Source: CAWHXG01 sp963833235 (GTDB lineage Bacteria > Pseudomonadota > Alphaproteobacteria > Rhodobacterales > Rhodobacteraceae). From it: DNA of 64,000 nt. The notes beneath the pieces were generated by a model, which saw only the letters and a program-made list of their open reading frames with translations, made no database searches and was not told the origin of the DNA. The translations under genes and the position numbers were made by a program. Within the stretch, counting starts at the first letter, position 1. Each line of letters starts with the position of its first letter. The DNA lies in the NCBI GenBank assembly GCA_963833235.1, contig CAWHXG010000006.1:186001-250000 (forward strand), given 5' to 3'. Below are positions 49,335 to 57,998 of the stretch, piece after piece.

Positions 49335-50615
49335 TTGGAAGACCAGGACATCTCCATAGCGCTTCTGCGCGATCTCATCGCCGCGCAGTCGGGTGGGGAA
49401 GCGGCGGTTCAGGACGTCGTTTCCCGCCGGCTGAGAGCGGCCGGCTGCACGGTCGCGGCGCATGACTACGATCCGGCCGAGGTCGAGGTGAAAGGCGAGT
49501 TCGCGCTGGACGCCGCCCGTGCCACCGAGCGGCGCACGGCAATCGTCGGCACGCTGGAGGGCGACCCGGGCCTGCCGAGCCTGCTGATGTTCGCCCATCC
49601 CGATGGCGAGCCGATCGGCGACACGTCCGACTGGCGACACGACCCTTTCGCGGGCGAGATCGACGGCGGGCGGCTCTATGGCTGGGGTGTCGCGGACGAT
49701 CTCGCGGGCTGCGCCGCTGCCGTCCTCGCCATCGAGAAGGCCGCCGCCGGCAACATTCCATTGGGCCGCACGGTCTTCGCCTCCACCCCGTCCAAGCGGT
49801 ACGCGCGGGGCGTCGCGGCGCTGCTGCACGGCGGATTGACGGCCGATGCCTCGCTTTATCTCCATCCGGCCGAATCCGGAGTTGGAATGCGCGAGATCAA
49901 GGCCGTCGCGTCGGGGCATATCGAGTTTCGCGTAACCGTCACGGGACGCGCCCCGGACACGACCGAGCCGGGCCACACCGCCTTCTCGCATCTCGGCGAG
50001 AACCCCGTCGACAAGGCGCTGGTCGTCCGCGCCGCTCTCATGGACCTCGCCGAAGCCCGCGCAGCGCGGGTGCGCCATCCGCAGATCGAAGCGGTGGTCG
50101 GGCGCTCCACCAACATCATGGTGTCGCGCATCGCAACCGGCGAAATGCGGCGACTGGCGCGGTTCGAGCAGACCTGCACCCTCGGATGCGCGGTGTCCTT
50201 CCCGCCGGGCGAAACGCTTGGCGACATCCGCGCGGAGATCACGGAGGCGGTGAACGGGGCGGCGGCGCGCGATCCGTGGCTCAAGCACCATCCGCCGGAG
50301 ATCGTCTGGGTCACCGGCGTCACCGGCGGCGAGGTCTCGGCGGATCACCCGCTTTATCTCACCGCCGCCGGGGCGGTGTCGCGCATCACCGGCGACGCGC
50401 CACACGTCAATCCGATGCACACCTCCTCGGACATCCGCAATCCGATCGTCGAGGCTGGCATTCCCTGCGTCGGCCTTGGCTGCCTCGGTGGCGATCTGTC
50501 CCAGAACGACCGGCACGACGAATGGATCGACGTGGCCGACTTCGCCCGGATGGTGGACGTCACCGTCGCCATCGTGACCGACTGGTGCGGCGGAAGGCAG
50601 CCTCGGCCGACATGA
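49335..50615 (+). CDS. M20-family amidohydrolase/peptidase-like protein without the EE motif
   Basis: The 426-residue protein follows the M20/ArgE-DapE layout. It shows the metal ligands in LMFAHPDGEP (HxD), WGVADDLAGCAAAVLAIEKA (bridging Asp) and, near the end, VNPMHTSSDIRNP (His), plus a dimerisation-type insert HTAFSHLGENPVDKAL. Where the catalytic EE pair is expected, the sequence reads ASTPSKRYARGVAALLHG, followed by YLHPAESGVGM. The active site is therefore unusual. The start is TTG at 49335 with GGAAAG before it. First gene of the plus-strand arm, with operator-like sites ahead. Confidence 0.8.
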   Translation: MEDQDISIALLRDLIAAQSGGEAAVQDVVSRRLRAAGCTVAAHDYDPAEVEVKGEFALDAARATERRTAIVGTLEGDPGLPSLLMFAHPDGEPIGDTSDWRHDPFAGEIDGGRLYGWGVADDLAGCAAAVLAIEKAAAGNIPLGRTVFASTPSKRYARGVAALLHGGLTADASLYLHPAESGVGMREIKAVASGHIEFRVTVTGRAPDTTEPGHTAFSHLGENPVDKALVVRAALMDLAEARAARVRHPQIEAVVGRSTNIMVSRIATGEMRRLARFEQTCTLGCAVSFPPGETLGDIRAEITEAVNGAAARDPWLKHHPPEIVWVTGVTGGEVSADHPLYLTAAGAVSRITGDAPHVNPMHTSSDIRNPIVEAGIPCVGLGCLGGDLSQNDRHDEWIDVADFARMVDVTVAIVTDWCGGRQPRPT

Positions 50616-50668
50616 CAACGCAGGCCATCCCTCGGCCCGCGACACCCCCCAACAGAAAGGTATACGAC

Positions 50669-51514
50669 ATGAAGCACCTTACACTCGGCTCGATCGCACT
50701 CGTCCTCGTCGCCACCGGCAGCACCGCCATTGCGCAGGACTGCCCCGATCTGCCGACCGTCGAGCCCGGAAAGCTGACGATGTCCATCAACGCGACGCTG
50801 CCGCCGCGCCAGTATCTCGATGCGTCGGGCAACCTGCAGGGCCTGCATCCCGAGCTAGGCAACGAGATCGCCGAACGTCTCTGCCTGGAGCCGGTCTATC
50901 AGAACGTCGGCTTCGAGGTGCAGATCCCCGGCCTCGCAAGCCAGCGGTGGGACATGGTCAACACCGGCATGTACTACAATCCCGACCGTGCGAAGATCAT
51001 GCGGATGGTGCCCTATGTCGTCAACGCGCTCGCCATCGTCGTCGAAGACGGCAATCCGATGGGCATTTCCGGCTACGAGGATCTGGCCGGCGAGCCGGTC
51101 GGAACGGAGATCTCGGGCTTCGCCGACAACCTGATCCGCACGATCAACGACGAACAGGTCGCCGAAGGCATGGAGCCGATGAAGATCCAGGCCTTCAATA
51201 CGTTCGGCGACGCCTTCGCCGCACTCGGTGCAGGCCAGGTCAAGGCGGTCTTCGGTCCCGACGCCACGGCGGCCTACCTCGCCGAGCGCGGCTCGTTCGA
51301 CGTGGGCGCATCGGGGCTCAACCCCGGCCTTCCGTCCTCCTTCGGCTTCGACGGCGAGACGGGCGAGGAACTGGCCGAAGCGGTGGCGCAGGTGCTGCGC
51401 GACATGGTCGAGGATGGCACCTATTCGGAAATGATGGGGGGCTACGGCGCCACCGAGATCCAGAACTGGGATGACTACGAGGGCGACATCACCATCTACT
51501 ACAATCCCGAGTGA
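50669..51514 (+). CDS. ABC transporter substrate-binding protein, polar amino acid type (family 3)
   Basis: This 281-residue periplasmic protein has a signal peptide (1-22, cut after TAIAQ) and the SBP_bac_3 pattern: PPRQYLDASGNLQGLHPELG, IPGLASQRWDMVNTGMYYNP and AFNTFGDAFAALGAGQVKAV. Cysteines at mature positions (DCPDLP and RLCLEP) may form a disulfide. The start at 50669 follows a GGTATAC site. Ligand inferred to be an amino acid, opine or similar compound. It is followed by permease and ATPase genes. Confidence 0.9.
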   Translation: MKHLTLGSIALVLVATGSTAIAQDCPDLPTVEPGKLTMSINATLPPRQYLDASGNLQGLHPELGNEIAERLCLEPVYQNVGFEVQIPGLASQRWDMVNTGMYYNPDRAKIMRMVPYVVNALAIVVEDGNPMGISGYEDLAGEPVGTEISGFADNLIRTINDEQVAEGMEPMKIQAFNTFGDAFAALGAGQVKAVFGPDATAAYLAERGSFDVGASGLNPGLPSSFGFDGETGEELAEAVAQVLRDMVEDGTYSEMMGGYGATEIQNWDDYEGDITIYYNPE

Positions 51515-51641
51515 GCGAGGCGTTCGCGCGCGGGGCGGTCCGGCGGCATCCGAAGCCGACCGGTCCGTCCCACCGCACCGCGCTGACTGATCCGCGGTCC
51601 TTCTGGGCCGCGCCATTCGATCCTGACTGCAGGGGCGGACC

Positions 51642-52376
51642 GTGAACTGGAGCTGGGACTTCTTCTTCGCCTATCTGACCAACGGTCTGATGTTGCAGGG
51701 CGCGTGGACGACGATCTGGCTGAGCGTCATCTCGATGGTGCTGGGCCTCGGCCTCGGGGTCGTCGCCGCGATGATGAAGATGTACGGCAACGTCGTGCTG
51801 CGCTGGATCGCCGAGTTCTACATCTGGCTGTTCCGCGGCACGCCGATCCTGATCCAGCTCATCATCATCTATACCGGCCTGCCGCAGCTGGGCATCCGCT
51901 TCACGGTGATCGAGAGCGCGATCATCGGCCTTGCCTTGAACGAGGGCGCCTACCTCGCCGAGATCATCCGCTCGGGCATCATGTCCGTCGACAAGGGCCA
52001 GACCGACGCCTCCCGCGCCGTCGGCATGACGTGGCGCCAGCGCATGTATCTGGTGATCCTGCCGCAGGCCACGCGGACCATCATCCCGCCGCTCGGAAAT
52101 CAGTTCAACGGAATGCTGAAGACGACATCGCTGGCCTCCGTGATCTCGATGGAGGAGCTGATGCGCACCGCCCAGATGCTTGCCCAGATCGAGTTCCGCG
52201 TGCTCGAGGCCTACGTCGTCGCGGCGGTCTGGTACTTGATCCTCGTCTCTGTCTGGAGCGTCATGCAGGTGCGCATCGAGGCGCATTACGAGAAGCCCTT
52301 CGGGCCGGCAGCCGCCACGTCGGCGGACGGCAGGAAGGATATCGAGAAGATCACCAGCGAAACCGAACGGATCTAG
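51642..52376 (+). CDS. ABC transporter permease, His/Glu/Gln/Arg/opine type
   Basis: The 244-residue permease starts with GTG and has about five membrane segments. The typical blocks are GAWTTIWLSVISMVLGLGLG, FRGTPILIQLIIIYTGLPQ and the EAA loop EIIRSGIMSVDKGQTDASRA with GMTWRQRMYLVILPQATRT. Usually such systems have two permease genes; only one is present here, so it should act as a homodimer. A short charged tail follows the last segment. Confidence 0.9.
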   Translation: MNWSWDFFFAYLTNGLMLQGAWTTIWLSVISMVLGLGLGVVAAMMKMYGNVVLRWIAEFYIWLFRGTPILIQLIIIYTGLPQLGIRFTVIESAIIGLALNEGAYLAEIIRSGIMSVDKGQTDASRAVGMTWRQRMYLVILPQATRTIIPPLGNQFNGMLKTTSLASVISMEELMRTAQMLAQIEFRVLEAYVVAAVWYLILVSVWSVMQVRIEAHYEKPFGPAAATSADGRKDIEKITSETERI

Positions 52377-52379
52377 CGC

Positions 52380-53210
52380 ATGGAACCGACCCAATCCCCG
52401 TCGCAACGCAGTGCCCGCGCCCGTCCCGCCGACCGCACCATCGGCGAGCCCATCGTCATCATAGACAGGGTCGGGAAACGGTTCGGAGACAACCATGTCC
52501 TCAAGGATGTGTCGCTGACGGTGCATCACAGCGAGGTGGTCGTCATCTGCGGGCGTTCGGGCAGCGGCAAGAGCACGCTGCTGCGCTGCATCGACCAGCT
52601 GGAGACGATCGACGACGGAACGATCACCGCGGCGGGCCATCTGATGGGCCACCGCGTCAGGAACGGCAAGCGGGTGCCGCTGCGCGATGCGGAGATCGCC
52701 CGCCAGCAGCGCGACCTCGGCATGGTGTTCCAGAGCTTCAACCTGTTCCCCCATGTCAGCGTGATCGAGAACATCACCATGGCCCCGGTCCGCATCCTCA
52801 AGCGCAAGAAGGCCGAGGTGCGCGAGGAGGCGCGCGAGCTGCTGAAGCGGGTCGGCCTGCCGGACAAGGAAAACGCCTATCCGCGCCAGCTGTCGGGCGG
52901 CCAGCAGCAGCGTGTCGCGATCGCGCGGGCGTTGGCGATGAAGCCCAAGGTCATGCTCTTCGACGAGCCGACGTCGGCGCTCGACCCCGAGATGATCTCC
53001 GAGGTGCTCGACGTGATGATCGGCCTGTCGAACGAGGGCATGACGATGATCGTGGTCACGCACGAGATGGGGTTCGCGCGCGCCGCCGCCGACCGCGTCG
53101 TCCTCATGCACGACGGTCGCATCGTCGAAGAGGCGCCGCCCGAAGCCTTCTTCACCGCCCCCGAGAGCGAGCACACCAAGCTGTTCCTCTCGAAGATCCT
53201 GACGCACTGA
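52380..53210 (+). CDS. ABC transporter ATP-binding protein, polar amino acid type (GlnQ-like)
   Basis: At 276 residues the ATPase has Walker A CGRSGSGKSTLLRC (about 56-69), the Q-loop in LGMVFQSFNLFPHV, the signature LSGGQQQRVAIARAL (about 169), Walker B VMLFDEPTSALDPE and the H-loop VVTHEMGFAR. The first 25 residues are an extra basic tail. It begins 3 bp after the permease stop. Confidence 0.93.
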   Translation: MEPTQSPSQRSARARPADRTIGEPIVIIDRVGKRFGDNHVLKDVSLTVHHSEVVVICGRSGSGKSTLLRCIDQLETIDDGTITAAGHLMGHRVRNGKRVPLRDAEIARQQRDLGMVFQSFNLFPHVSVIENITMAPVRILKRKKAEVREEARELLKRVGLPDKENAYPRQLSGGQQQRVAIARALAMKPKVMLFDEPTSALDPEMISEVLDVMIGLSNEGMTMIVVTHEMGFARAAADRVVLMHDGRIVEEAPPEAFFTAPESEHTKLFLSKILTH

Positions 53211-53212
53211 CC

Positions 53213-54238
53213 GTGCCCGTCGTTCGCACGACCCTGGGCGACATATCTCCCCTTGGTGTCGGGCAAGTCCTGTTCCACGAGCATGTCCTGTTCGACATCG
53301 TCCCCCCCGGCGTGCCGGGGGACCGGCATGCGCCGATCGACCCGGCGGACCGGTGGCAGATCGACTACCGCTCGAACGAGGTACCCGCCAACGCCCACCA
53401 GACCGACCCGCAGGCCGCCGCCACGGAGCTGCGCTATCTGGCGCAGGACGGGGGAAGCCTGATCGTGGATCAATCGGTCGCGGGGCTGTCGCGCGACCCG
53501 TCGGGACTGGCGCAGGCGTCCAGCGCCTCGGGGGTCCACGTCGTCGCATCCGCCGGAAGCTACACCGCCGCCTACGTGCCGGCAGAGCTCGCGGCGATGG
53601 ATCTCGACGCGCTGACCGACCGCTTCACCCGCGAGGTCACCGAAGGGCTGGACGGCACCGACGTGCGCGCGGGGCTGATCGGCGAGATGGGTTGTTCCTG
53701 GCCGCTGCACCCGTCCGAACGGACCGCCCTGCGCGCGGCGGCGCGGGCGGCGGTCGCGACCGGCGCGGCTCTTTCGGTGCATCCCGGACGTGCGGCCGCG
53801 GCCTGCGCGGAGATCCTCGACATCACCGAGGCGGAAGGGCTCGACCCCGCCCGCACCATTCTGTGCCACATGGACCGCACCCATCCGGACGGGACCGGCA
53901 TCGCGCCGCTTCTGGTCCGCGGTGCCAACGTGGAGTGGGATTTCTTCGGGATCGAGCAGTCGTATTACTGGATGGGCAACGTCGATCTGCCGACCGACCG
54001 CGACCGATTGCGCCTGATCCGCGACGTCGCCGACGCGGGACATGCCGACCGGATCCTCGTCTCGCAGGACATCTGCACCAGGACCCGCCTGCGACGCTGG
54101 GGCGGCCATGGCTACGGGCATATCCCGCGCAACGTGGTGCCGCTGATGGAACGCTTCGGCTTCGAGCGGTCGCTCATAGAGAAACTTGTACGGGACACTC
54201 CCCTGAGACTGCTCACCCTGAAGGAGACGCCGGCATGA
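53213..54238 (+). CDS. Phosphotriesterase-family amidohydrolase/lactonase
   Basis: This 341-residue TIM-barrel hydrolase starts with GTG at 53213. It has the HxH pair in GQVLFHEHVLFDI, the bridging position in AGLIGEMGCSW, a later His in ALSVHPGRAAAACAEIL, CHMDRTHPDG and the terminal Asp in ILVSQDICTRTRL. In true phosphotriesterases the bridge is a carboxylated Lys; here a Glu (GLIGE) takes the place, as in the PHP branch. Activity on a lactone, lactam or ester is likely; substrate unknown. It lies 2 bp after the ABC ATPase and overlaps the DapA-family gene by ATGA. Confidence 0.8.
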   Translation: MPVVRTTLGDISPLGVGQVLFHEHVLFDIVPPGVPGDRHAPIDPADRWQIDYRSNEVPANAHQTDPQAAATELRYLAQDGGSLIVDQSVAGLSRDPSGLAQASSASGVHVVASAGSYTAAYVPAELAAMDLDALTDRFTREVTEGLDGTDVRAGLIGEMGCSWPLHPSERTALRAAARAAVATGAALSVHPGRAAAACAEILDITEAEGLDPARTILCHMDRTHPDGTGIAPLLVRGANVEWDFFGIEQSYYWMGNVDLPTDRDRLRLIRDVADAGHADRILVSQDICTRTRLRRWGGHGYGHIPRNVVPLMERFGFERSLIEKLVRDTPLRLLTLKETPA

Positions 54239-55134
54239 CCGACAGCTTCCGCGGCACCTACACCGTGATGGTCACGGCCTTCGATGCGGAGGGGCGTCTC
54301 GACCTCGACGCGCAGGCGCGCTTCACCGACTGGCAGGTGCGCGAAGGCATCCACGGCCTGATCCCCCTGGGCTCGACGGGCGAGTTCCTGTCGCTCACCC
54401 CCGACGAACGCCGGGCCGTCGCCAAATGCGTCATCGACACCGTGGCGGGGCGGGTGCCGGTGCTGGTCGGCGCGGGGGCCGAGAGCACCGACGAGGTCAT
54501 CGACAACGTCGCCATGGCCGAGGAGCTCGGCGCGGACGGCACGATGATCATCCCGCCCTTCTACTCGACCCCCACCTGGGACGAGCTGATCCACCATTTC
54601 GGCCGGATCGGCACGGCGGCCTCCCGCCCGGTCATGATCTACAACAACCCCGCGACGGCCAATGTGGACCTGACCCCGCCGCTGGTGGCCGAGCTGTCGA
54701 AGCTTCCGCGCATCGACTACATCAAGGAGTCCACGATGGACGTGACGCGCGTGCGCGACATCCTCGACATGAGCGAGGGCCGCATGACCGTGTTCGGCGG
54801 AATCATGGGGTTCGAAAGCTTCGTCGAAGGGGCCGAGGGATGGGTCGCGGTCGGCTCCATCATCCTGCCACGGGCGCTGGCGCGGCTCTTCACACTGACG
54901 GCCGACGCCAAGGACTATGACGCCGCGCGCGCGCTCTACCGCGAAGCCCTGCCGATCATCCGCCTCGTCGGGGGGCATCGGTACGTCTCCGCCAGCAAGG
55001 CGGCGCTCGACCTGATCGGACAGCCGGTCGGCCAGCCGCGCCCGCCGCGCCTGCCGCTTCCCGCAGCCGAGATGGCGCAGGTCCGCGCGGCGCTCAAGGC
55101 CGTGGGGCTGCTGCCGGAGGTCGCCGCCGCGTGA
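54235..55134 (+). CDS. Dihydrodipicolinate synthase (DapA) family lyase
   Basis: The 299-residue class I aldolase-fold protein shows IPLGSTGEFLSLTPDERR, the catalytic Tyr in PVMIYNNPATANVDL and the Schiff-base Lys in DYIKESTMDV, all in the usual places. Family members include DapA, N-acetylneuraminate lyase and the pyrroline-4-hydroxy-2-carboxylate deaminase of hydroxyproline breakdown. Next to a fused FAD dehydrogenase of the HcnABC type, a catabolic lyase or deaminase is more likely than lysine synthesis. It overlaps both neighbours by 4 bp. Confidence 0.87.
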   Translation: MTDSFRGTYTVMVTAFDAEGRLDLDAQARFTDWQVREGIHGLIPLGSTGEFLSLTPDERRAVAKCVIDTVAGRVPVLVGAGAESTDEVIDNVAMAEELGADGTMIIPPFYSTPTWDELIHHFGRIGTAASRPVMIYNNPATANVDLTPPLVAELSKLPRIDYIKESTMDVTRVRDILDMSEGRMTVFGGIMGFESFVEGAEGWVAVGSIILPRALARLFTLTADAKDYDAARALYREALPIIRLVGGHRYVSASKAALDLIGQPVGQPRPPRLPLPAAEMAQVRAALKAVGLLPEVAAA

Positions 55135-57998
55135 GCGATCCGACCTTCCAGTTCGAAGGTCTGCCGGTGCCCGGCCGTTCCGGCGACAGCATCGCCGCCG
55201 CCCTCGCCGCGACGGGCGAAACGGTGCTGGGCCGGCGCAACACCGGCGCGGCGCGCGGAGTATTCTGCGGCATGGGGGTCTGCCACGATTGTCTCGTGAC
55301 CGTGGACGGCCAGCGGGGGCACCGGGCCTGCATGACCAGGGTGCGGGACGGGATGGTCGTCGCGCGCGAGGACGATCGCCGCGCCACCGCCGCGCCTGCA
55401 CTGCCATGCGCGGTCCCGTCCGAGACGCTCCATACCGAAATCGCCATCGTCGGCGCGGGTCCCGCCGGTCTGACCGCCGCGGTCGAGGCGGCGGGTGCCG
55501 GGGCTGACGTGGTTGTGCTCGATGACCGCGATGACCCCGGCGGCCAGTATTTCAAGCCGCGCAGCGCGGGCTACCGTGCCTCTCGCAGTCCCGACCGGCA
55601 ACACCGGCGCGGGGACGATCTGCGCGCTGAAGCCGTCGCCTGCGGCGCGCGCCTCGTCACGGGGCAGGGCGTCTGGTTTGCCCGCGGAACCGGCGAGGGC
55701 TTCGAGCTGCGCAGCCTCGGCGGGGCCGGCGGCGTCATCCTGCGTGCCCGCGTCGTTCTCCTTGCCCCTGGCGCGCATGAGCGTCCCGCGATGGTGCCCG
55801 GCTGGACCCTGCCCGGCGTGATGACCATCGGCGCGGCACAGACGCTCGCGCGCCGGTATGGCGTCGCCCCCGGCAAGCGCGTTCTGATCGCCGGGCACGG
55901 GCCGCTCGGGCTTCAGCTCGCATCCGAGCTGCTGGCGTTCGGCACCGACATCGTGGCGCTCGCCGAGCGTGGTCGCCTGAATGCGCCGAGCCGCCTTTTG
56001 GCACTGGCCGCCAGCAGCCCGCGCCTCGCCGCCGACGGCGCGAGGTATGCGCTGGCGGCCCTGCGCGCGCGCGTGCCGAACCTTCGCGGGTGGGAGTTGT
56101 CGTCTGTCCAGGGGACCGACCGGGTTGAGGGAGCGGAGCTGCGCGAGATCGCGACCGGGCGCATGCGCCGGTTCGACGTCGATGCCGTGGCGGCCGGCGA
56201 CGGCTTCGCGCCGCAGTTCGAGCTCGCGCGGCTGCTCGGCGTGCCCGTCGTGGCGGATCCCGGCACCGGTGCGATCCAACCCGTGCGCGACGCGGAGGGC
56301 CGCACCCCAGTCCATGGCGTGTGGATCGCCGGGGATGCGGGGGGCCTCGGCGGGGCCGAGGTCGCGCTGGCTCAGGGCGCGCTGAGTGCGCAAGGCGCGC
56401 TCCGCTTCCTCGGGCGCGCCGCATCGGCCAACCTCGCGCCGACCCGCCGCCGGCTCGTCCGCGTCCAACGGTTCCAAACAGCACTCTGGTCGGCCTACGC
56501 GGCCCCCGACCGCGCGCCGCCGGACGGATCGACGATCCTGTGCCGCTGCGAAAGCGTGACCGCGCAGACGGCACGGGATGCGATGGCCGACGGCGCTCAC
56601 GACCCGGCCGTCCTCAAACGTCGGACGCGCATCGGGATGGGCCGCTGCCAGGGGCGCTACTGCCTGCCGCAGGTGATGCGCCTTCTCGCCGCCGGGGGCC
56701 ACGACGCCAGCGCCGACGCGATGTTCGCCCCGCAGGTACCCGCACGTCCCGTGCCGCTGGGGTCGTTGGCGCTGGAAAAGCCCGAATGGGGCGGCCACCG
56801 CGAAAGCGCCCCCGCAGTCCGCCCCCGGCGTCCGCTCGATCGGCCGCTGGCGGTCACGTCGGCGGACCTCGTCGTGATCGGGGGCGGCGTCACCGGCATC
56901 TCGGCGGCGCTGTATGCCGCGCGCGCCGGGGCCTCGGTCGTCTGTCTCGACCGGGGACGCCTGAACGGCGAGGCGTCGGGCGGCAACGCCGGCAGCCTGC
57001 ATCTGCAACTTTTGTCGTGGGATTACGGCGGCAAGGCAGTGGGCGACGGCGACCTTCAATTGCGCACCCTGCCGCTGCAGCAGGAATCCATCGCGCTCTG
57101 GACCGCGCTCGAAACCGAGCTCGGCGCCGATTTCGAGATGGCCGTCACCGGGGGCCTCATGGTCGCGGAAAAGCCCGAGCACATCGCCTTCCTCGAAGCC
57201 AAGGCGAAGGCGGAGGCCCGGGTCGGCATCCACACCGAGGTGATCGACGCCGCCGCCGTCCGCCGCATCATGCCGGCGATCTCGGACGCCATCGTCGGTG
57301 CCGCCTGGTGCCCCGGAGAGGGCAAGATCAACCCGCTCGCCGCCACGCCGCCGCTCGCGCAGGCCGCGCGCGCCGCAGGCGCGGTGATCGAGGAGTTCGC
57401 CCCGGTCACGGCGATCCACCGCGACGGCGACGGCTATGTCGTGGAAACGCCGCGCGGACGGATCGCGACGCGCCGCATCGTGATCGCCAGCGGGGGATGG
57501 TCGGACCAGATCGCCCGGCTGCTCGGCGCGCGCCTGCCGATCCGCGGGGCGCCGCTGCAGATGGTCGTGACCGCACCGGGGCCCACGCTCGTGCCCTGCC
57601 TTCTCGCCCATGCCGACCGCCACCTTACGATGAAGCAGACCGCTGCTGGATCCGTCATCATAGGTGGGGCCTGGCCCGCCATGACCGGCCCGACCGGCCA
57701 GTCGAGTGTGCTGCCCGAAAGCCTCGAGGGCAATCTGTGGGTGGCGGCGCATACCGTCCCGCAGCTCGGCGGGTTCCAGGTGATCCGAAGCTGGGCGGCC
57801 ATGAACATAGACATCGACGGCGCACCCCTCATAGGCCCGGTGCCGGGGTTCGACGGGCTCAGCGTCGCCGCCACCGCGAACGGCTACACGCTTGGGCCAC
57901 TCATGGGGCGCGAGGCCGCGGCCGCGGCCCTGTCGGGACGCCTGCGGCAGGACCTCTTGGCGTTCTCCATGTCGCGTTTCGACGGGGCGGGCGCATGA
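55131..57998 (+). CDS. Fused three-part FAD/Fe-S dehydrogenase (HcnA-HcnB-HcnC or opine-oxidase type)
   Basis: At 955 residues one chain carries what is usually three subunits. (1) Residues 1-85: a 2Fe-2S domain with Cys46, Cys51, Cys54 and Cys67 (FCGMGVCHDC, then HRACM). (2) About 100-560: FAD/NAD oxidoreductase with GAGPAG at 108 and a BFD-like Fe-S domain with CRC at 471-473 and CQGRYC at 506-511. (3) About 580-955: a DAO-type FAD domain with GGGVTGIS at 584 and GEASGGNAGSLH. Such trimers oxidise glycine (HCN synthase), D-hydroxyproline, proline or opines at the membrane. It starts with GTG overlapping the DapA-family gene and overlaps the next gene by ATGA. Substrate unknown; probably an imino or amino acid. 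Confidence 0.85.
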   Translation: MSDPTFQFEGLPVPGRSGDSIAAALAATGETVLGRRNTGAARGVFCGMGVCHDCLVTVDGQRGHRACMTRVRDGMVVAREDDRRATAAPALPCAVPSETLHTEIAIVGAGPAGLTAAVEAAGAGADVVVLDDRDDPGGQYFKPRSAGYRASRSPDRQHRRGDDLRAEAVACGARLVTGQGVWFARGTGEGFELRSLGGAGGVILRARVVLLAPGAHERPAMVPGWTLPGVMTIGAAQTLARRYGVAPGKRVLIAGHGPLGLQLASELLAFGTDIVALAERGRLNAPSRLLALAASSPRLAADGARYALAALRARVPNLRGWELSSVQGTDRVEGAELREIATGRMRRFDVDAVAAGDGFAPQFELARLLGVPVVADPGTGAIQPVRDAEGRTPVHGVWIAGDAGGLGGAEVALAQGALSAQGALRFLGRAASANLAPTRRRLVRVQRFQTALWSAYAAPDRAPPDGSTILCRCESVTAQTARDAMADGAHDPAVLKRRTRIGMGRCQGRYCLPQVMRLLAAGGHDASADAMFAPQVPARPVPLGSLALEKPEWGGHRESAPAVRPRRPLDRPLAVTSADLVVIGGGVTGISAALYAARAGASVVCLDRGRLNGEASGGNAGSLHLQLLSWDYGGKAVGDGDLQLRTLPLQQESIALWTALETELGADFEMAVTGGLMVAEKPEHIAFLEAKAKAEARVGIHTEVIDAAAVRRIMPAISDAIVGAAWCPGEGKINPLAATPPLAQAARAAGAVIEEFAPVTAIHRDGDGYVVETPRGRIATRRIVIASGGWSDQIARLLGARLPIRGAPLQMVVTAPGPTLVPCLLAHADRHLTMKQTAAGSVIIGGAWPAMTGPTGQSSVLPESLEGNLWVAAHTVPQLGGFQVIRSWAAMNIDIDGAPLIGPVPGFDGLSVAATANGYTLGPLMGREAAAAALSGRLRQDLLAFSMSRFDGAGA

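Noticed and set aside
55131..57998. The 955-residue protein as two or three genes joined by sequence error
   Set aside because: The frame is open throughout with conserved sequence up to and after each joint, and no leftover start or ribosome-binding site was seen; still worth a read-level check.
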